Shown here in pieces: positions 31,505-41,223 of a stretch of DNA of 64,000 nucleotides. Within the stretch, counting starts at the first letter, position 1. Every line of letters begins with the position of its first letter. The position numbers were made by a program, and so were the translations under genes. The notes beneath the pieces were generated by a model. That model made no database searches. It was not told where the DNA came from and saw only the letters and a list, made by a program, of their open reading frames with translations. The DNA comes from JAKFWF01 sp031429105. Its GTDB lineage: Bacteria; Pseudomonadota; Alphaproteobacteria; Rhizobiales; Hyphomicrobiaceae. The stretch spans positions 1-64,000 of the forward strand of contig JANOYV010000144.1 in assembly GCA_031429105.1 (NCBI GenBank). The letters are read 5' to 3'.

Positions 31505-32706
31505 TCACTCGACATTCTTGAGTTGCGGCACGCGAAAACTGTCGAGCAAGTCGGCCCACTCTTGCATCAACTTCATGCGCTCCGGCCAGTAGCTGGCGCG
31601 ATTGTACGTGCGCCGAATGGCATTGAGTGGTTGGTGCCCGAGCACCGCTTCGATCACGTCGGGATTGAAGCCGCGTTCATTCAGAATCGTGCTCGCGGTC
31701 GAGCGGAAGCCGTGCGAAGTCACCTCATCTTTGGTGTACCCCATCCGCCGCAGCGATGAGTTCATCGCGTTTTCTGAAAGCGGTTTCCGGTTCGAAAGGA
31801 TCGACGGAAAAATCAATTCCGAGAAATCCGACATCGCCCACATGTCACGCAACACTAGGATCGCCTGGCGCGATAGTGGTACGTCGTGCTGCCGACGCAT
31901 CTTGGTGCGTTCGGCCGGAATCCGCCAAACCGCTTTTTCGAAATTGATTTCAGTTCGGCGAGCCAGTCGCACTTCGCCGGGACGCGTGCAGGTCAGCGCC
32001 ATAAATTTCATCGCCGCCGAAATCGTTGGCAGCCATCGAATTCATCGAGCGCGCGCAGCAGTGCACCGAATTGCTTCTCGTCGGTGATCGCCGCGCGGTG
32101 CTGAACAGTGGGACGAAGCAATGCACCTTTCAGCGCTGTCGTTGGATCGTTGGTCGCGCGCAAAGTCACGATTGCTAATCGGAATACGGTGCTGATCGTT
32201 GCGCGCAGGCGCTTCGCCGTTTCGCGCCGGCCACTTTTTTCGACGCGCTTTAGTAGCTCCAACAATTCCGCGGAAGTGATGTCGGTAATCGGTCGATTGG
32301 CAATCGATGCCGCCACATCTTCCAACAGCCAACGGTGCTTTTCGGCAGTCACGGAAGCTGCGCCATTGGCTTTGAGATTTGCGACATGTTCCGCAGCGAT
32401 CAACCTGAACGTATTGCGCGATGCCGCCGCGTTCGCAAGGCGCGCGAGCTTTTTCTGAACGGAAGGATCGCTGCCTGCCTCGATCAACTTGCGGGCTTCG
32501 TCGCGCCTAGTGCGGGCTTCAGCGAGGGATGTCGCCGGGTACGAGCCGAGTGCCATCATTTTTTCGACACCCGCAAACCTGTATCGAAAGCGCCACAACT
32601 TGTTGCCGCTCGGTTGCACCAACAGGTGCAAGCCGTCACCATCGGCAATCTTGAATGGTTTTTCTTTCGGCCGCGCGGCGGTAATTTCGAAGTGTGAGAG
32701 GGCCAT
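31505..32706 (-). pseudogene. P4-type tyrosine integrase, broken by a one-base frameshift
   Basis: The N-terminal part (32008-32706, 232 residues) holds the arm-binding DUF4102 domain (KIADGDGLHLLVQPSGNKLW) and the core-binding domain. The C-terminal part (31505-32011, 168 residues) holds the catalytic domain: CTRPGEVRLA (first Arg), SHGFRSTASTILNERG (HxxR), VLGHQ and the Tyr in RRTYNRASY. The parts overlap by ATGA; restoring one base near 32030 would join them (LDEFDG to LPTISAAMKF). So the integrase is either inactive or made as two coupled chains. It sits 164 bases from the tRNA-Thr 3' end, its expected target. Confidence 0.85.
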
Positions 32707-32866
32707 GTGCGGGTACCGCTTTTGGCAGTTTCTGACGATACCCGTATCTATACCCGTAAAATGAGGCCAAACAACGCGATGCGAAGTTCGACGGGGTGGA
32801 AGTCAGGTCGGCTAGTCTTTTGATTTTGTTATGAAAATGAGCGTCTATGCGCTGCAATGAAAAGAG

Positions 32867-32886
32867 GTCCTGGTGCCGCAAGAGGG
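32867..32886. other. Attachment site at the tRNA-Thr 3' end
   Basis: The last bases of the tRNA gene plus four flanking bases, GTCCTGGTGCCGCAAGAGGG, are matched with one gap at 145-163. The integrase gene lies on the element side. This is the likely integrase-proximal att site. Confidence 0.55.
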
Positions 32887-32946
32887 ACTCGAACCCCCGA
32901 CCCCGTCATTACGAATGACGTGCTCTACCGGCTGAGCTATTGCGGC
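32871..32946 (-). tRNA. tRNA-Thr (anticodon CGU)
   Basis: 76 nucleotides including an encoded CCA. Acceptor GCCGCAA/TTGCGGC, D arm GCTC-AGCCGGTA-GAGC, anticodon stem CGTCA/TGACG with loop TTCGTAA (anticodon CGT, codon ACG), and T arm GGGGG-TTCGAGT-CCCTC (with a G-T pair). All helices close. Its 3' end points into the integrative element, and the gene is left whole by the insertion. Confidence 0.97.
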
Positions 32947-33177
32947 TAAGCGCGCGCTGCGCACTTTGGTGCCGCAGTGCTTACGGCCAAATGAACCCAC
33001 GCACAAGTGCATTTGCACGAAAGTTGTGGTGGTGTTTTTTGCAAGAGCTTGGACCAACCTTGCCACTGGTAGGCCACCATCTAAAGTCGATGACTGAGGC
33101 CTGCAACGCAACAGGGCCACTTGCGTGGCCCCGTCGGTTGTCATTCGCCATTTCATTAAGTCGCTGTCAAAGCGGGA

Positions 33178-34419
33178 TTAATGTAGACCCCAAACCTCGA
33201 CAACGGCCTTGCCTTTGCCAGTCGCCTTCGCATCGAAGATGCGCGAGCGATAAAAGGCTGATATTTCCTTGATTGCGCGGGTGCCACCCTTGAGATCAAT
33301 TGGCCCGTAGGTTGAACCAGCTTCGACCTTAGTCTTGATCGGTATGATGTCTTCCTGGCCCGATGTGTAAACGACGCGAAGCTCGTTAAGAGTGATCGCC
33401 CGCTCCCGGACCTGGACGCGAATGCGCTTGAAGCCGCCTTCGTTCTTGCCTACCGAGATCACATCACGATCAAAACCAGCTTTGCCGCTATTGATGCGGA
33501 AGAAGTCGGCGGTTTGGGCACCAAGAAGGACCCAGCCTTGGTTGAACTTGCGGCCTTCGCCAGTTGGTGCGAGCCAGCCTTCGGCATATTGCCCGATCAC
33601 TTCAACGTGCGCTTGGCCTTTGAAGTTCGGCCGCGAGCGATAGCTCATCTGGATTTCCTTGATGAAGCGATCGCCCTTCAAATTCAGCCAATTGGTACGT
33701 TGGCTCTGTTTGATATCCGCGTTGACGGCCAACGTTTCCGACTCACCGTTTGCGTAGATCACTTTCAGTTCGTTCAGGAAGATATCGTTGTCCAAGACGC
33801 GAAGACGGATCTTGTCGAACTTGCCAACTTCGGCGCCGACGCGGATTACGTCGCGATCAACACCAAAACCAACCAACTGAGTGCCAAACAGCACATCACC
33901 ACCGGCAGATGCTACACCTGCCGGGATTGCGGTCGGGGTATTCGTTGTCGGTTGTGGTGTTACAGCTTGAGGTGCAGCAGGTGCGGTCGAGGAAGCCACG
34001 CGTGCAGCCCGTGCGTCGGCTTGGAGACCCCAGACCTGCAGTGTGGCTTTGCCACCCTTGGGATTGGCACCGTAATTCACAGCAACAGCGTCAACGAACT
34101 TGCCGCCTTGGCGCTGGTCAATCGGCCGCGACCGCTCGCCGCCAAGCAAATTGATTGTCCGATCTTCGACGTGTGATGTGTTGTCGGAATAGACAACGCG
34201 AGCCTTGTTGATGACGATGTCGTCACCGGTATTTCTAATGCGGACCGCGCTAAAGCTACCGCGTGATTTCGACACGTCAATAGTGTCGGAACCAGTCCTT
34301 AAATCCAAATCCTTGGTGCCAAGCAGCACCCAGTTATCATTGCCTTGTTGGGCTTCAGCGGTGGCGACGACGCCAGCTGCGGCCATGGCAAGGAACGCCA
34401 CGAACAGCCTCCGAAACAT
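33178..34419 (-). CDS. Exported protein with three DUF2541-like repeats
   Basis: 413 residues. The signal peptide (FVAFLAMAAAGVVATAEA, cleavage after AEA) is followed by three copies of a beta-sandwich unit at about residues 28-130, 178-285 and 292-412. Each has WVLLG, then D-[RV]-D-V-I-[RS]-V or a variant, IRLRVLDNDIFLNELKVIYA-type strands, and a final IKEI...YRSR. The second and third are closest (LNELKVIY and LNELRVVY). A Pro/Thr/Ala linker separates the first from the rest. Such domains are found in secreted proteins of unknown role; binding to a surface or polymer is plausible. GGGAG lies eight bases before the ATG. Confidence 0.75.
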   Translation of the reverse strand: MFRRLFVAFLAMAAAGVVATAEAQQGNDNWVLLGTKDLDLRTGSDTIDVSKSRGSFSAVRIRNTGDDIVINKARVVYSDNTSHVEDRTINLLGGERSRPIDQRQGGKFVDAVAVNYGANPKGGKATLQVWGLQADARAARVASSTAPAAPQAVTPQPTTNTPTAIPAGVASAGGDVLFGTQLVGFGVDRDVIRVGAEVGKFDKIRLRVLDNDIFLNELKVIYANGESETLAVNADIKQSQRTNWLNLKGDRFIKEIQMSYRSRPNFKGQAHVEVIGQYAEGWLAPTGEGRKFNQGWVLLGAQTADFFRINSGKAGFDRDVISVGKNEGGFKRIRVQVRERAITLNELRVVYTSGQEDIIPIKTKVEAGSTYGPIDLKGGTRAIKEISAFYRSRIFDAKATGKGKAVVEVWGLH

Positions 34420-34671
34420 GATTAGAACTCCCTTCTGGAACTACGAAGCCCCCGGCTTCAGCCATTGGTGGTAAAGGAAAAGTAAAGTGAAAGGAAGGCC
34501 GCTTGCTGTCGAAAGCCTAAACACCGATGCTTGAATACGTCTGTTGTCGTCAGGACGATTCCGCCGCACAGCGGATATGCAGCACAACGGAATTGCTTCA
34601 ACTTGGCTCACGTTTTAGGAATGATGTCGGCGGCTGAGTAACTCTCTCAGCAAGGTGCGGGTGGGAATTAA
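34420..34671. other. Divergent intergenic region
   Basis: 252 bases between the DUF2541-like gene and the FAD oxidase, both reading outwards. No RNA gene or strong hairpin is seen. It must hold both promoters, but I cannot place them with confidence. Confidence 0.35.
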
Positions 34672-36093
34672 ATGGCTTTGAACCTCGAAAAATCTAATGA
34701 TCGCAAGGGTGCAGAGGCAACGAAGACGGCGATTTCGATTTTGCGCCAACGGTTTGGCGAACGGCTGCAGACCGGGGAAGCGATCCGTCGGCAGCACGCC
34801 CACACCTTGACGTGGCTGCCTAATCAGCCGCCCGATGCTGTCGTGTGGGTCGACGATACGGCGGAGGTCTGTGAGATCGTAAAGCTGGCCAGCCAATATT
34901 GCGTGCCGATTATACCGTTTGGTGCTGGCACTTCGCTTGAGGGCCACACGAACGCGCCCGAGGGCGGCATTTCGATCGATTTTTCGAGAATGAACAAGAT
35001 ATTAGATGTCAATGAACGTGATCTCGATTGCGTCGCCCAAGCTGGGGTCTCTCGCAAGGCCCTGAACGACTTTGTGCGTGACCGCGGTTTGTTTTTTTCG
35101 GTCGATCCCGGTGCCGAAGACGCAACGCTTGGCGGTATGGCGGCCACGCGAGCATCTGGCACCAATGCAGTCAAATACGGAACGATGCGCGAGAACGTGC
35201 TCAGTTTAACAGCAGTTATGGCCGATGGATCGGTCGTTAAAACAGCCAGTCGCGCACGAAAGTCTTCGGCAGGTTACGACCTAACCAAGCTACTTGTGGG
35301 TTCTGAAGGGACACTTGGTATTATTACTGAGGTAACCGTGCGATTATATGGTATTCCGGAACAAACTCTTGCTGCGGTTTGTACATTTGACAGTACGGAA
35401 GCTGCCTGCAACACCGTTATACAATCCATTCAGCTTGGTTTGGGTGTCGCGCGCATGGAGTTGCTTGATGAGTTGATGGTAAAAGGCATTAACGCTTACT
35501 CGAAAATGACTCTCGAAGAAAAGCCGACGCTCTTCCTTGAATTCCATGGCACGGCGGTCTCTGCCCGCGATCAGGTCGAGCAATTCCAGGCGATTGCCGA
35601 AAGCGAAGGCGCTCGAGGCTTCGTTTGGGCTGAGAAAGAGGAAGACCGTCGGCAACTCTGGAAGGCTCGGCACGATGTATATTGGGCAACCAAAGCACTG
35701 AGGCCCGGCGCTGAAGCAATTGCAACCGACGTTTGTGTTCCAATTTCGCGACTGGCTGAGTGCCTCCTCGAAACTCAAAAGGATATCGCTGCGTTCAATC
35801 TGATATCGCCGATTGCCGGCCACGTTGGTGATGGTAACTTCCATTGCCAGCCCTTGATCGATATGGGCAACCCTAAAGAAATTGCGGCTGCGAAGGAATT
35901 CCTGGGGCGTTTGTCAGATCGAGCGATCGCGATGGATGGCACCTGCACCGGTGAGCATGGCATTGGGCAAGGAAAGACGAAGTATCTTCTCGCTGAGCAC
36001 GGTTCAGGGGTGGCGTTGATGCGCCAGATTAAGAAGGCACTTGACCCTCAAAACATTCTCAATCCCGGCAAAATACTGCCCGTTGAGGTTTAA
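34672..36093 (+). CDS. FAD-linked D-lactate dehydrogenase / glycolate oxidase GlcD-type
   Basis: 473 residues, full length. The FAD-binding PCMH domain lies in residues 50-230 (IPFGAGTSLEGHTNAPEGGI, DPGAEDATLGGMAATRASGT, GYDLTKLLVGSEGTLGIITE). The FAD-oxidase C-terminal domain ends with HVGDGNFHC, CTGEHGIGQGK and the signature DPQNILNPGKI. It oxidises a D-2-hydroxy acid such as D-lactate or glycolate and passes electrons to cytochrome c or the quinone pool. Similarity is closest to single-subunit D-lactate dehydrogenases; glcE and glcF are absent here. It lies 111 bases before the alginate-like genes but need not be linked to them. Confidence 0.85.
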   Translation: MALNLEKSNDRKGAEATKTAISILRQRFGERLQTGEAIRRQHAHTLTWLPNQPPDAVVWVDDTAEVCEIVKLASQYCVPIIPFGAGTSLEGHTNAPEGGISIDFSRMNKILDVNERDLDCVAQAGVSRKALNDFVRDRGLFFSVDPGAEDATLGGMAATRASGTNAVKYGTMRENVLSLTAVMADGSVVKTASRARKSSAGYDLTKLLVGSEGTLGIITEVTVRLYGIPEQTLAAVCTFDSTEAACNTVIQSIQLGLGVARMELLDELMVKGINAYSKMTLEEKPTLFLEFHGTAVSARDQVEQFQAIAESEGARGFVWAEKEEDRRQLWKARHDVYWATKALRPGAEAIATDVCVPISRLAECLLETQKDIAAFNLISPIAGHVGDGNFHCQPLIDMGNPKEIAAAKEFLGRLSDRAIAMDGTCTGEHGIGQGKTKYLLAEHGSGVALMRQIKKALDPQNILNPGKILPVEV

Positions 36094-36204
36094 GTGCCGC
36101 CTGCAACGCAAAGTCATTGTTAACGACAGTATGTGAGAACGGAGGGGCGCGCGAAGCAATTGCATCGCGCTGACGTTCGAAGTGCGTCTGCGGGTACTTA
36201 GTAA

Positions 36205-37818
36205 ATGTCGGTAAAAGTCAAACGCGAGAGGGCTGACCAGCGGCGTCACCATCGCGTCACTGCGCCGATTTTCGTGACAATTGACGGTCATCGGCTGCGC
36301 GCAACTGACTGGAGCCTGGGCGGTCTGAAGATTGACGCTTTCCCCGGTCAATTACCGGAGGTTGGCAGCGAAGTTCTGCTGCAGTTGACACTACCCTTTC
36401 AGGGCTTCGACGTTTCATTCGACGCCAAATCCGAGTGCATGCGCTCGGATGCCATCACCGGTATGTTTGCTGTCCGCTTCACCGTTTTGGGTGAGCGCGA
36501 ACGCGAATTGATGTCCCACTTCATTGAAGAGCTGATCCGCGGCTCGATGGTGAATGTCGAAGACACCATTCAACGCATTGACGTGCCCGTCACACCCGCA
36601 GCGCTACAGCCGGACGTAAGTCCTACATCGCAACTGCCCGTGCGCCGTTGGCCGGTCAAAACCGTCGCAATGACGACAATCTACGGAATCCTTGGCCTTG
36701 TCGTGTTCGGCTACACAGGATTGCTAGGCTACATCAATTTTTACCGCATGGAAGTGCAGACTGCGGTGATCTCGGCACCGATCGACACAGTCGCTGCCCA
36801 AGTCGATGGTCGCGTGGGCTGGACCAATAAAAAGCCAGGCGACGAAGTGAAGTCGGGCGACGTGATCTTGGACGTTCTCGACAACCAGCTGGAGCGCGAA
36901 ATCGAGCTCGCCGAGATCGCGATCAAGGAGCGCAAGGCGCAACTTCTGTTCGCCAAGCAGCGTCATGCCGATGAGTTAGAGCGCATCAAGAGTTTCGCTG
37001 GCGTCGAGATGAAAAATCTCGAACAGACGCGCGTAGAAGTGGAAAGCTTAGCTGCTCAGGCCAAGGCCGCAGAGCAACAGCTCGGCCGTCTGAAGTTCCT
37101 GCACAGCAAAGGGTTCACCACTGACACTTTGCTGGAAGCTGCTGAGAAGCAGTTCATCAGTCTGAAGAAGCTCCACGAGGGCAAACAAATTGAATTGAAC
37201 GCGCGCGTCGAGCTGGCTGGCGATAATATTGGTAAGCGATTTTACAACGGCACGAACCTGATCGGCGATGTGGCTCAAACCGAAGCCCAGATTCGGCTTG
37301 CTGAACACGAAGTTGCAGTAACCCAGCAGAAGCATGGCGCGCTACTACATCACCGCGAACGGATGGCTGTTCGCGCGCCGTTCGACGGCAATATTCTCGA
37401 CCTGCCGCGCGTCGACAAGGGGAGCGTTCGCCGAGGCGACATCATTGCGATTGTCGAACAGCGCCGCAGTCGTCAAGTGACTGCTTATCTCAATCAGGAT
37501 GAAGTTTTAAAGATCGGCCTGGGCGATGAAGCGTCGGTGTTCGTACCAGCGCTTGGCGAAACGCTGAAAGCTCGTGTCTCGAAGATTGATCGCACATCTG
37601 GCTTTATTCATGAGCAGGATCAGCGACAGACGCCTGGCTATAACTGGCGCGGCGCAACGGATCGATCGGCAAAGGTCACGATCACTTTTGAAGACACCAA
37701 GCGTGTCGCGGATCAAGACAAGTATCGATCCGGATTGCCGGTTGTCGTTATATTCCCGCAACGTTCGACGAACGCGCTTCTCACATCAATCAAGCAGAAA
37801 TTCCTGATGTCGCTTTGA
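36205..37818 (+). CDS. alg44: Alg44-like c-di-GMP receptor and polymer-export adaptor
   Basis: 537 residues. An N-terminal PilZ domain holds both c-di-GMP contact motifs, RRHHR (about residues 13-17) and DWSLGG (about 35-40). A membrane helix (TTIYGILGLVVFGYTGLLGY, about 155-175) is followed by a periplasmic HlyD-type barrel and long coiled coil (SAPIDTVAAQVDGRVGW, IKERKAQLLFAKQRHADELE, MAVRAPFDGNIL). This is the layout of Alg44, which senses c-di-GMP and switches on the alginate synthase. It precedes an Alg8-like synthase by about 40 bases, so both form the synthase pair. The length exceeds Pseudomonas Alg44 (about 390), mainly in the coiled coil. Confidence 0.85.
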   Translation: MSVKVKRERADQRRHHRVTAPIFVTIDGHRLRATDWSLGGLKIDAFPGQLPEVGSEVLLQLTLPFQGFDVSFDAKSECMRSDAITGMFAVRFTVLGERERELMSHFIEELIRGSMVNVEDTIQRIDVPVTPAALQPDVSPTSQLPVRRWPVKTVAMTTIYGILGLVVFGYTGLLGYINFYRMEVQTAVISAPIDTVAAQVDGRVGWTNKKPGDEVKSGDVILDVLDNQLEREIELAEIAIKERKAQLLFAKQRHADELERIKSFAGVEMKNLEQTRVEVESLAAQAKAAEQQLGRLKFLHSKGFTTDTLLEAAEKQFISLKKLHEGKQIELNARVELAGDNIGKRFYNGTNLIGDVAQTEAQIRLAEHEVAVTQQKHGALLHHRERMAVRAPFDGNILDLPRVDKGSVRRGDIIAIVEQRRSRQVTAYLNQDEVLKIGLGDEASVFVPALGETLKARVSKIDRTSGFIHEQDQRQTPGYNWRGATDRSAKVTITFEDTKRVADQDKYRSGLPVVVIFPQRSTNALLTSIKQKFLMSL

Positions 37819-37860
37819 AGGAGTACGCAGTCGAAAACTCATGAATTGGCTGCCCAGCAG

Positions 37861-39561
37861 ATGGTGACACGCGACGATCGAGTTACGCTAGTTCAAACCG
37901 CCGTAAAGGCGAACGTGGCGACACGCCGTGAACACACGATTGGCTCCCGATGGCAGCCGACCCAAATGCCGCGGATGGCGCCTCGACCACTTGATCAGCG
38001 GTTGAATGACCCCTCTGAGACGCTGTCGTTCGCTGAGAAGTGGTCGCCGCTCGTCCAGCTGAAGCTGATGATGTATTTCGGCTTCTGCTTCATCCTCCTA
38101 TCGCTACTGCCCAATTCGATTTGGGATCCGACGGCGCATCAGTTTACCTTTGTTATCGGCATTCTCGGGATCTGGCGGTATGGCTGGTGGCTCAATCACT
38201 GGATCAGAGCCAAAATCTATGAACGGATAACCTATCCCCGCATTCGGGCGCGTGGCCAGGCTGTTTGGCAGTCCGGATGGCGGCCAGAACGTATCCACAT
38301 CATGATGACGACGTTTCGCGAGGCGCGAACGACGGCCGAAGCTGTTGTGCGTTCGATCTGCTGTGAAGTCCGTGCGACGGGGCGACCGGCCACCATTTGG
38401 CTTGGCTCGAGCGAACGCGAGGACGAGGAAACGCTGATCCGACATTTCAAGTTAGTCGGCAGTGATCTCGATATCGAGCTGCGCATCATCCGGCAGAATC
38501 AGCCTGGAAAGCGCATCGCCATCGCTTTGCTACTGCGGGCGATGTCGCGTGAAGGCTTGGGCACCAATGACATTGTCGCGTTCATGGATGGCGACTTTGT
38601 GCTGGATCACGGGGCATTGACGAAGTGCCTGCCGCTGTTTGCCGTCGATCCAGAGCTGCACGCTGTTACCACTGACGAGGATGTCATCGTACATGGTCCG
38701 TGGTGGATGCAATCGTGGCTGTCGATGCGGTTCGCCCAGCGGCGGCTTGCCATGCAAAGCCATGCCTTATCGGGTCGTGTGCTGACATTGACGGGTCGCT
38801 TCTCCGTTTTCCGAGCAACGCACCTCGTCAGCCACGACTTCATACGGCTGCAAGAAGCAGACTTCCTCAATCATTGGCTGTGGGGGCAATTCCGATTTCT
38901 ATCGGGTGACGACAAGAGCACTTGGTATGCGCTCCTCAAGCACAACGTGAAAATGCTCTACGTACCCGATGCCTGTGGGTACACAATTGAAATCATCGAG
39001 GGCTCTGCCAAAAAGCGCATGGTTGAGAACCTTCGCCGCTGGTCAGGAAACATGCTGCGTAACGGTCAGCGCGCTATTGCACTTGGGCCGAAACGGATGC
39101 CGGTGTTCATCTGGTGGTGCTGCGTGGACCAACGGCTCGCCATGTGGACGATGCTGTTTTCACCCATGCTGGCCTTCGCTGGCGGACTGAAATTGGGATT
39201 ACCGTTTCTTATTTCTTACGTGGTCTATATTGCCATCACGCGCGGACTACTGGCCATGGTGTTGTTTACATATGCCCATCGGGTTGATTTGAATTTCATC
39301 TGGACGCTTTATATCAACCAGCTCGTCAATGCGATCGTTAAAGTTTATATGCTTTGGCGCTTGGCAAAACAGAAATGGACTAATCGTGGCAATCAGAAAC
39401 AGGGTTTTTCTGGTCCAGGTTGGGTGGCGCAGGCACGTGAAGTTATGGCTTTATGGCTGACTATGCTGTCATTTGTCAGTATATTCCTAGTTGTCGTGAT
39501 TTATACAAAGCTTGTGAATGTCCCAAGTTGGAGCTTTATAACTCTTATGCTGAATTCGTGA
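37861..39561 (+). CDS. alg8: Alg8-like mannuronan synthase (family 2 glycosyltransferase)
   Basis: About 566 residues from ATG 37861; TTG 37846 is an alternative and no strong ribosome site decides. The glycosyltransferase core has HIMMTTFREARTTAE, FMDGDFVLDHG (the DxD-type motif), FAQRRLAMQSHALSGRVLTL, TGRFSVFRA, EADFLNHW, SGDDKSTW and RRWSGNMLRNGQRA (the Q/RxxRW-type site). SGRVLTLTGRFSVFRA closely follows the Pseudomonas Alg8 pattern. Membrane helices flank the core at both ends. It should polymerise GDP-mannuronate, made by the AlgD encoded next. Order here is alg44-alg8-algD, reversed from Pseudomonas. Confidence 0.88.
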   Translation: MVTRDDRVTLVQTAVKANVATRREHTIGSRWQPTQMPRMAPRPLDQRLNDPSETLSFAEKWSPLVQLKLMMYFGFCFILLSLLPNSIWDPTAHQFTFVIGILGIWRYGWWLNHWIRAKIYERITYPRIRARGQAVWQSGWRPERIHIMMTTFREARTTAEAVVRSICCEVRATGRPATIWLGSSEREDEETLIRHFKLVGSDLDIELRIIRQNQPGKRIAIALLLRAMSREGLGTNDIVAFMDGDFVLDHGALTKCLPLFAVDPELHAVTTDEDVIVHGPWWMQSWLSMRFAQRRLAMQSHALSGRVLTLTGRFSVFRATHLVSHDFIRLQEADFLNHWLWGQFRFLSGDDKSTWYALLKHNVKMLYVPDACGYTIEIIEGSAKKRMVENLRRWSGNMLRNGQRAIALGPKRMPVFIWWCCVDQRLAMWTMLFSPMLAFAGGLKLGLPFLISYVVYIAITRGLLAMVLFTYAHRVDLNFIWTLYINQLVNAIVKVYMLWRLAKQKWTNRGNQKQGFSGPGWVAQAREVMALWLTMLSFVSIFLVVVIYTKLVNVPSWSFITLMLNS

Positions 39562-39810
39562 GATACATAAAATTGTAGTGATGGATTTCAGCATACTCCC
39601 ATCTCTTTTTGACACTCTGGCATCGAGCGACGACGGGAAGAGCAGTGGTCAGTATTGATCGTTGTTGAGGGCAAGAGGGTCACATCAGTTATTGGAGCCT
39701 CTTAATCGAGGGCAATAACGGAAAAGTGGCAACGACCAAACCCACGCGCGATGTGTGCGTCAACAGGTGACCCAGTGACTGGGTCCAGCGTATTGGGAGC
39801 GTCAATTCAA

Positions 39811-41223
39811 ATGATTATGTCTCAGGTGGGGACCGAGAACGCGCGTCAAGAAGGCGTGTTCGCGAATGCAAGCCTTCAACAAAAGCCGTCAATCAGCGTC
39901 ATTGGGCTTGGCTATGTCGGAGCAGTGTCGATGGCGTGCCTCGCCCATCTTGGTTTTCGGATGGTTGGCGTGGATGTATCGCTCGACAAGGTGCGGGCAA
40001 TCAAGGAAGGCCGGTCACCAATTGTTGAGGCCCGCCTGGGTGAGCTGTTGAAGGCTGGTGTTGATGACAACCTGATCGATGCCACTCAAAATCTGGTGGC
40101 AGCCGTTTTAGATACCGACGTTACCTTCATGTCGGTTGGCACGCCAACATCGCCGAACGGCGATTGCGATTTGACCTATGTGCGCCAGGCGAGCCGTGCG
40201 ATTGGGCAGGCGCTTGCACTGAAGGCTGGTTACCACGTCGTTGTAATGCGTTGTTCGGTGCCGCCAGGTACAACCCTTGATGTCGTTGGTCCTGAGATCG
40301 AAGCTGCCTCGGGCAAGAAGCTGGGCATCGACTTTGGCGTCTGCTTCAACCCGGAGTTCCTCCGGGAAGGCGTTGCAGTCGCCGACTTCTACGATCCACC
40401 CAAAACGGTCGTCGGTTCCTCGGACAAGCGCTCTGAGGAAATCGTCTCACGGATCTACTCGGCCGTCGATAAGCGCATTCTGTTTGTGTCGATCGAAGCT
40501 GCCGAAATGGTGAAGTACGCCGATAACGTCTGGCATGCGACCAAGGTTGCCTTTGGCAATGAAATCGGCCGCCTTTGCAAGGCGCTTGAAATCGACAGTC
40601 ACGAAGTGATGAACGTTTTTGTCAAGGACACGAAGCTCAACTTGTCACCTTACTACCTGAAACCCGGCTTCGCATTCGGCGGTTCATGCTTGCCGAAGGA
40701 AGTCCGTGCTGTGGCACACCTGGCCCAAGATCTCGGTATAGAACTACCGCTCATCCAAAACCTGACGGCATCAAACGACCGTCACATCGCCCAGGCAGTC
40801 GAATTGCTGAAGCCCTTCGAAGGCCAGCGGATCGGTTTCCTGGGACTGACATTCAAGCCTGCAACCGATGACCTGCGCGAGAGCCCGACACTAGAGTTGA
40901 TGGCGCGGCTGCAGGTCAAGGGTGAAACAATGTCGGCCTACGATCCTAATGTTGCCGAGGGTCCCCATTTGCAGAGCCAAATCGATTATGTGCGACATGC
41001 GTGTCCTGGACAGGCCCAGCTCATGGATAAATTGAAAGAGCTATGTGTTGGCGATGCCGAAACAGTGATGAAAAATAGTGACGTAGTGGTTGTGTCGCAC
41101 GGTACGGAAGAATTCCGACTGGCGGTAAAGAATAGATTGCCGCATGTCCATATCTTGGACCTTGCTCGACTATTCCCGACGTTGCCTCAAAATGACGAAA
41201 CCTATCAAGGTATCGCCTGGTAA
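39811..41223 (+). CDS. algD: GDP-mannose 6-dehydrogenase (AlgD-like)
   Basis: About 470 residues from ATG 39811, with GGGAG 11 bases upstream; ATGs at 39751 and 39817 are alternatives, and all give a 25-50 residue extension before the usual start. The Rossmann motif is ISVIGLGYVGAVSMACLAHL. VGTPTSPNGDCDL, NPEFLREGVAVADFYDPP, NVWHATKVAFGNEIG and the active-site Cys in FAFGGSCLPKEVRA are all present. The end GIAW corresponds to the GICW end of Pseudomonas AlgD, favouring GDP-mannose over UDP-glucose as substrate. It oxidises GDP-mannose to GDP-mannuronate with NAD. Confidence 0.88.
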   Translation: MIMSQVGTENARQEGVFANASLQQKPSISVIGLGYVGAVSMACLAHLGFRMVGVDVSLDKVRAIKEGRSPIVEARLGELLKAGVDDNLIDATQNLVAAVLDTDVTFMSVGTPTSPNGDCDLTYVRQASRAIGQALALKAGYHVVVMRCSVPPGTTLDVVGPEIEAASGKKLGIDFGVCFNPEFLREGVAVADFYDPPKTVVGSSDKRSEEIVSRIYSAVDKRILFVSIEAAEMVKYADNVWHATKVAFGNEIGRLCKALEIDSHEVMNVFVKDTKLNLSPYYLKPGFAFGGSCLPKEVRAVAHLAQDLGIELPLIQNLTASNDRHIAQAVELLKPFEGQRIGFLGLTFKPATDDLRESPTLELMARLQVKGETMSAYDPNVAEGPHLQSQIDYVRHACPGQAQLMDKLKELCVGDAETVMKNSDVVVVSHGTEEFRLAVKNRLPHVHILDLARLFPTLPQNDETYQGIAW

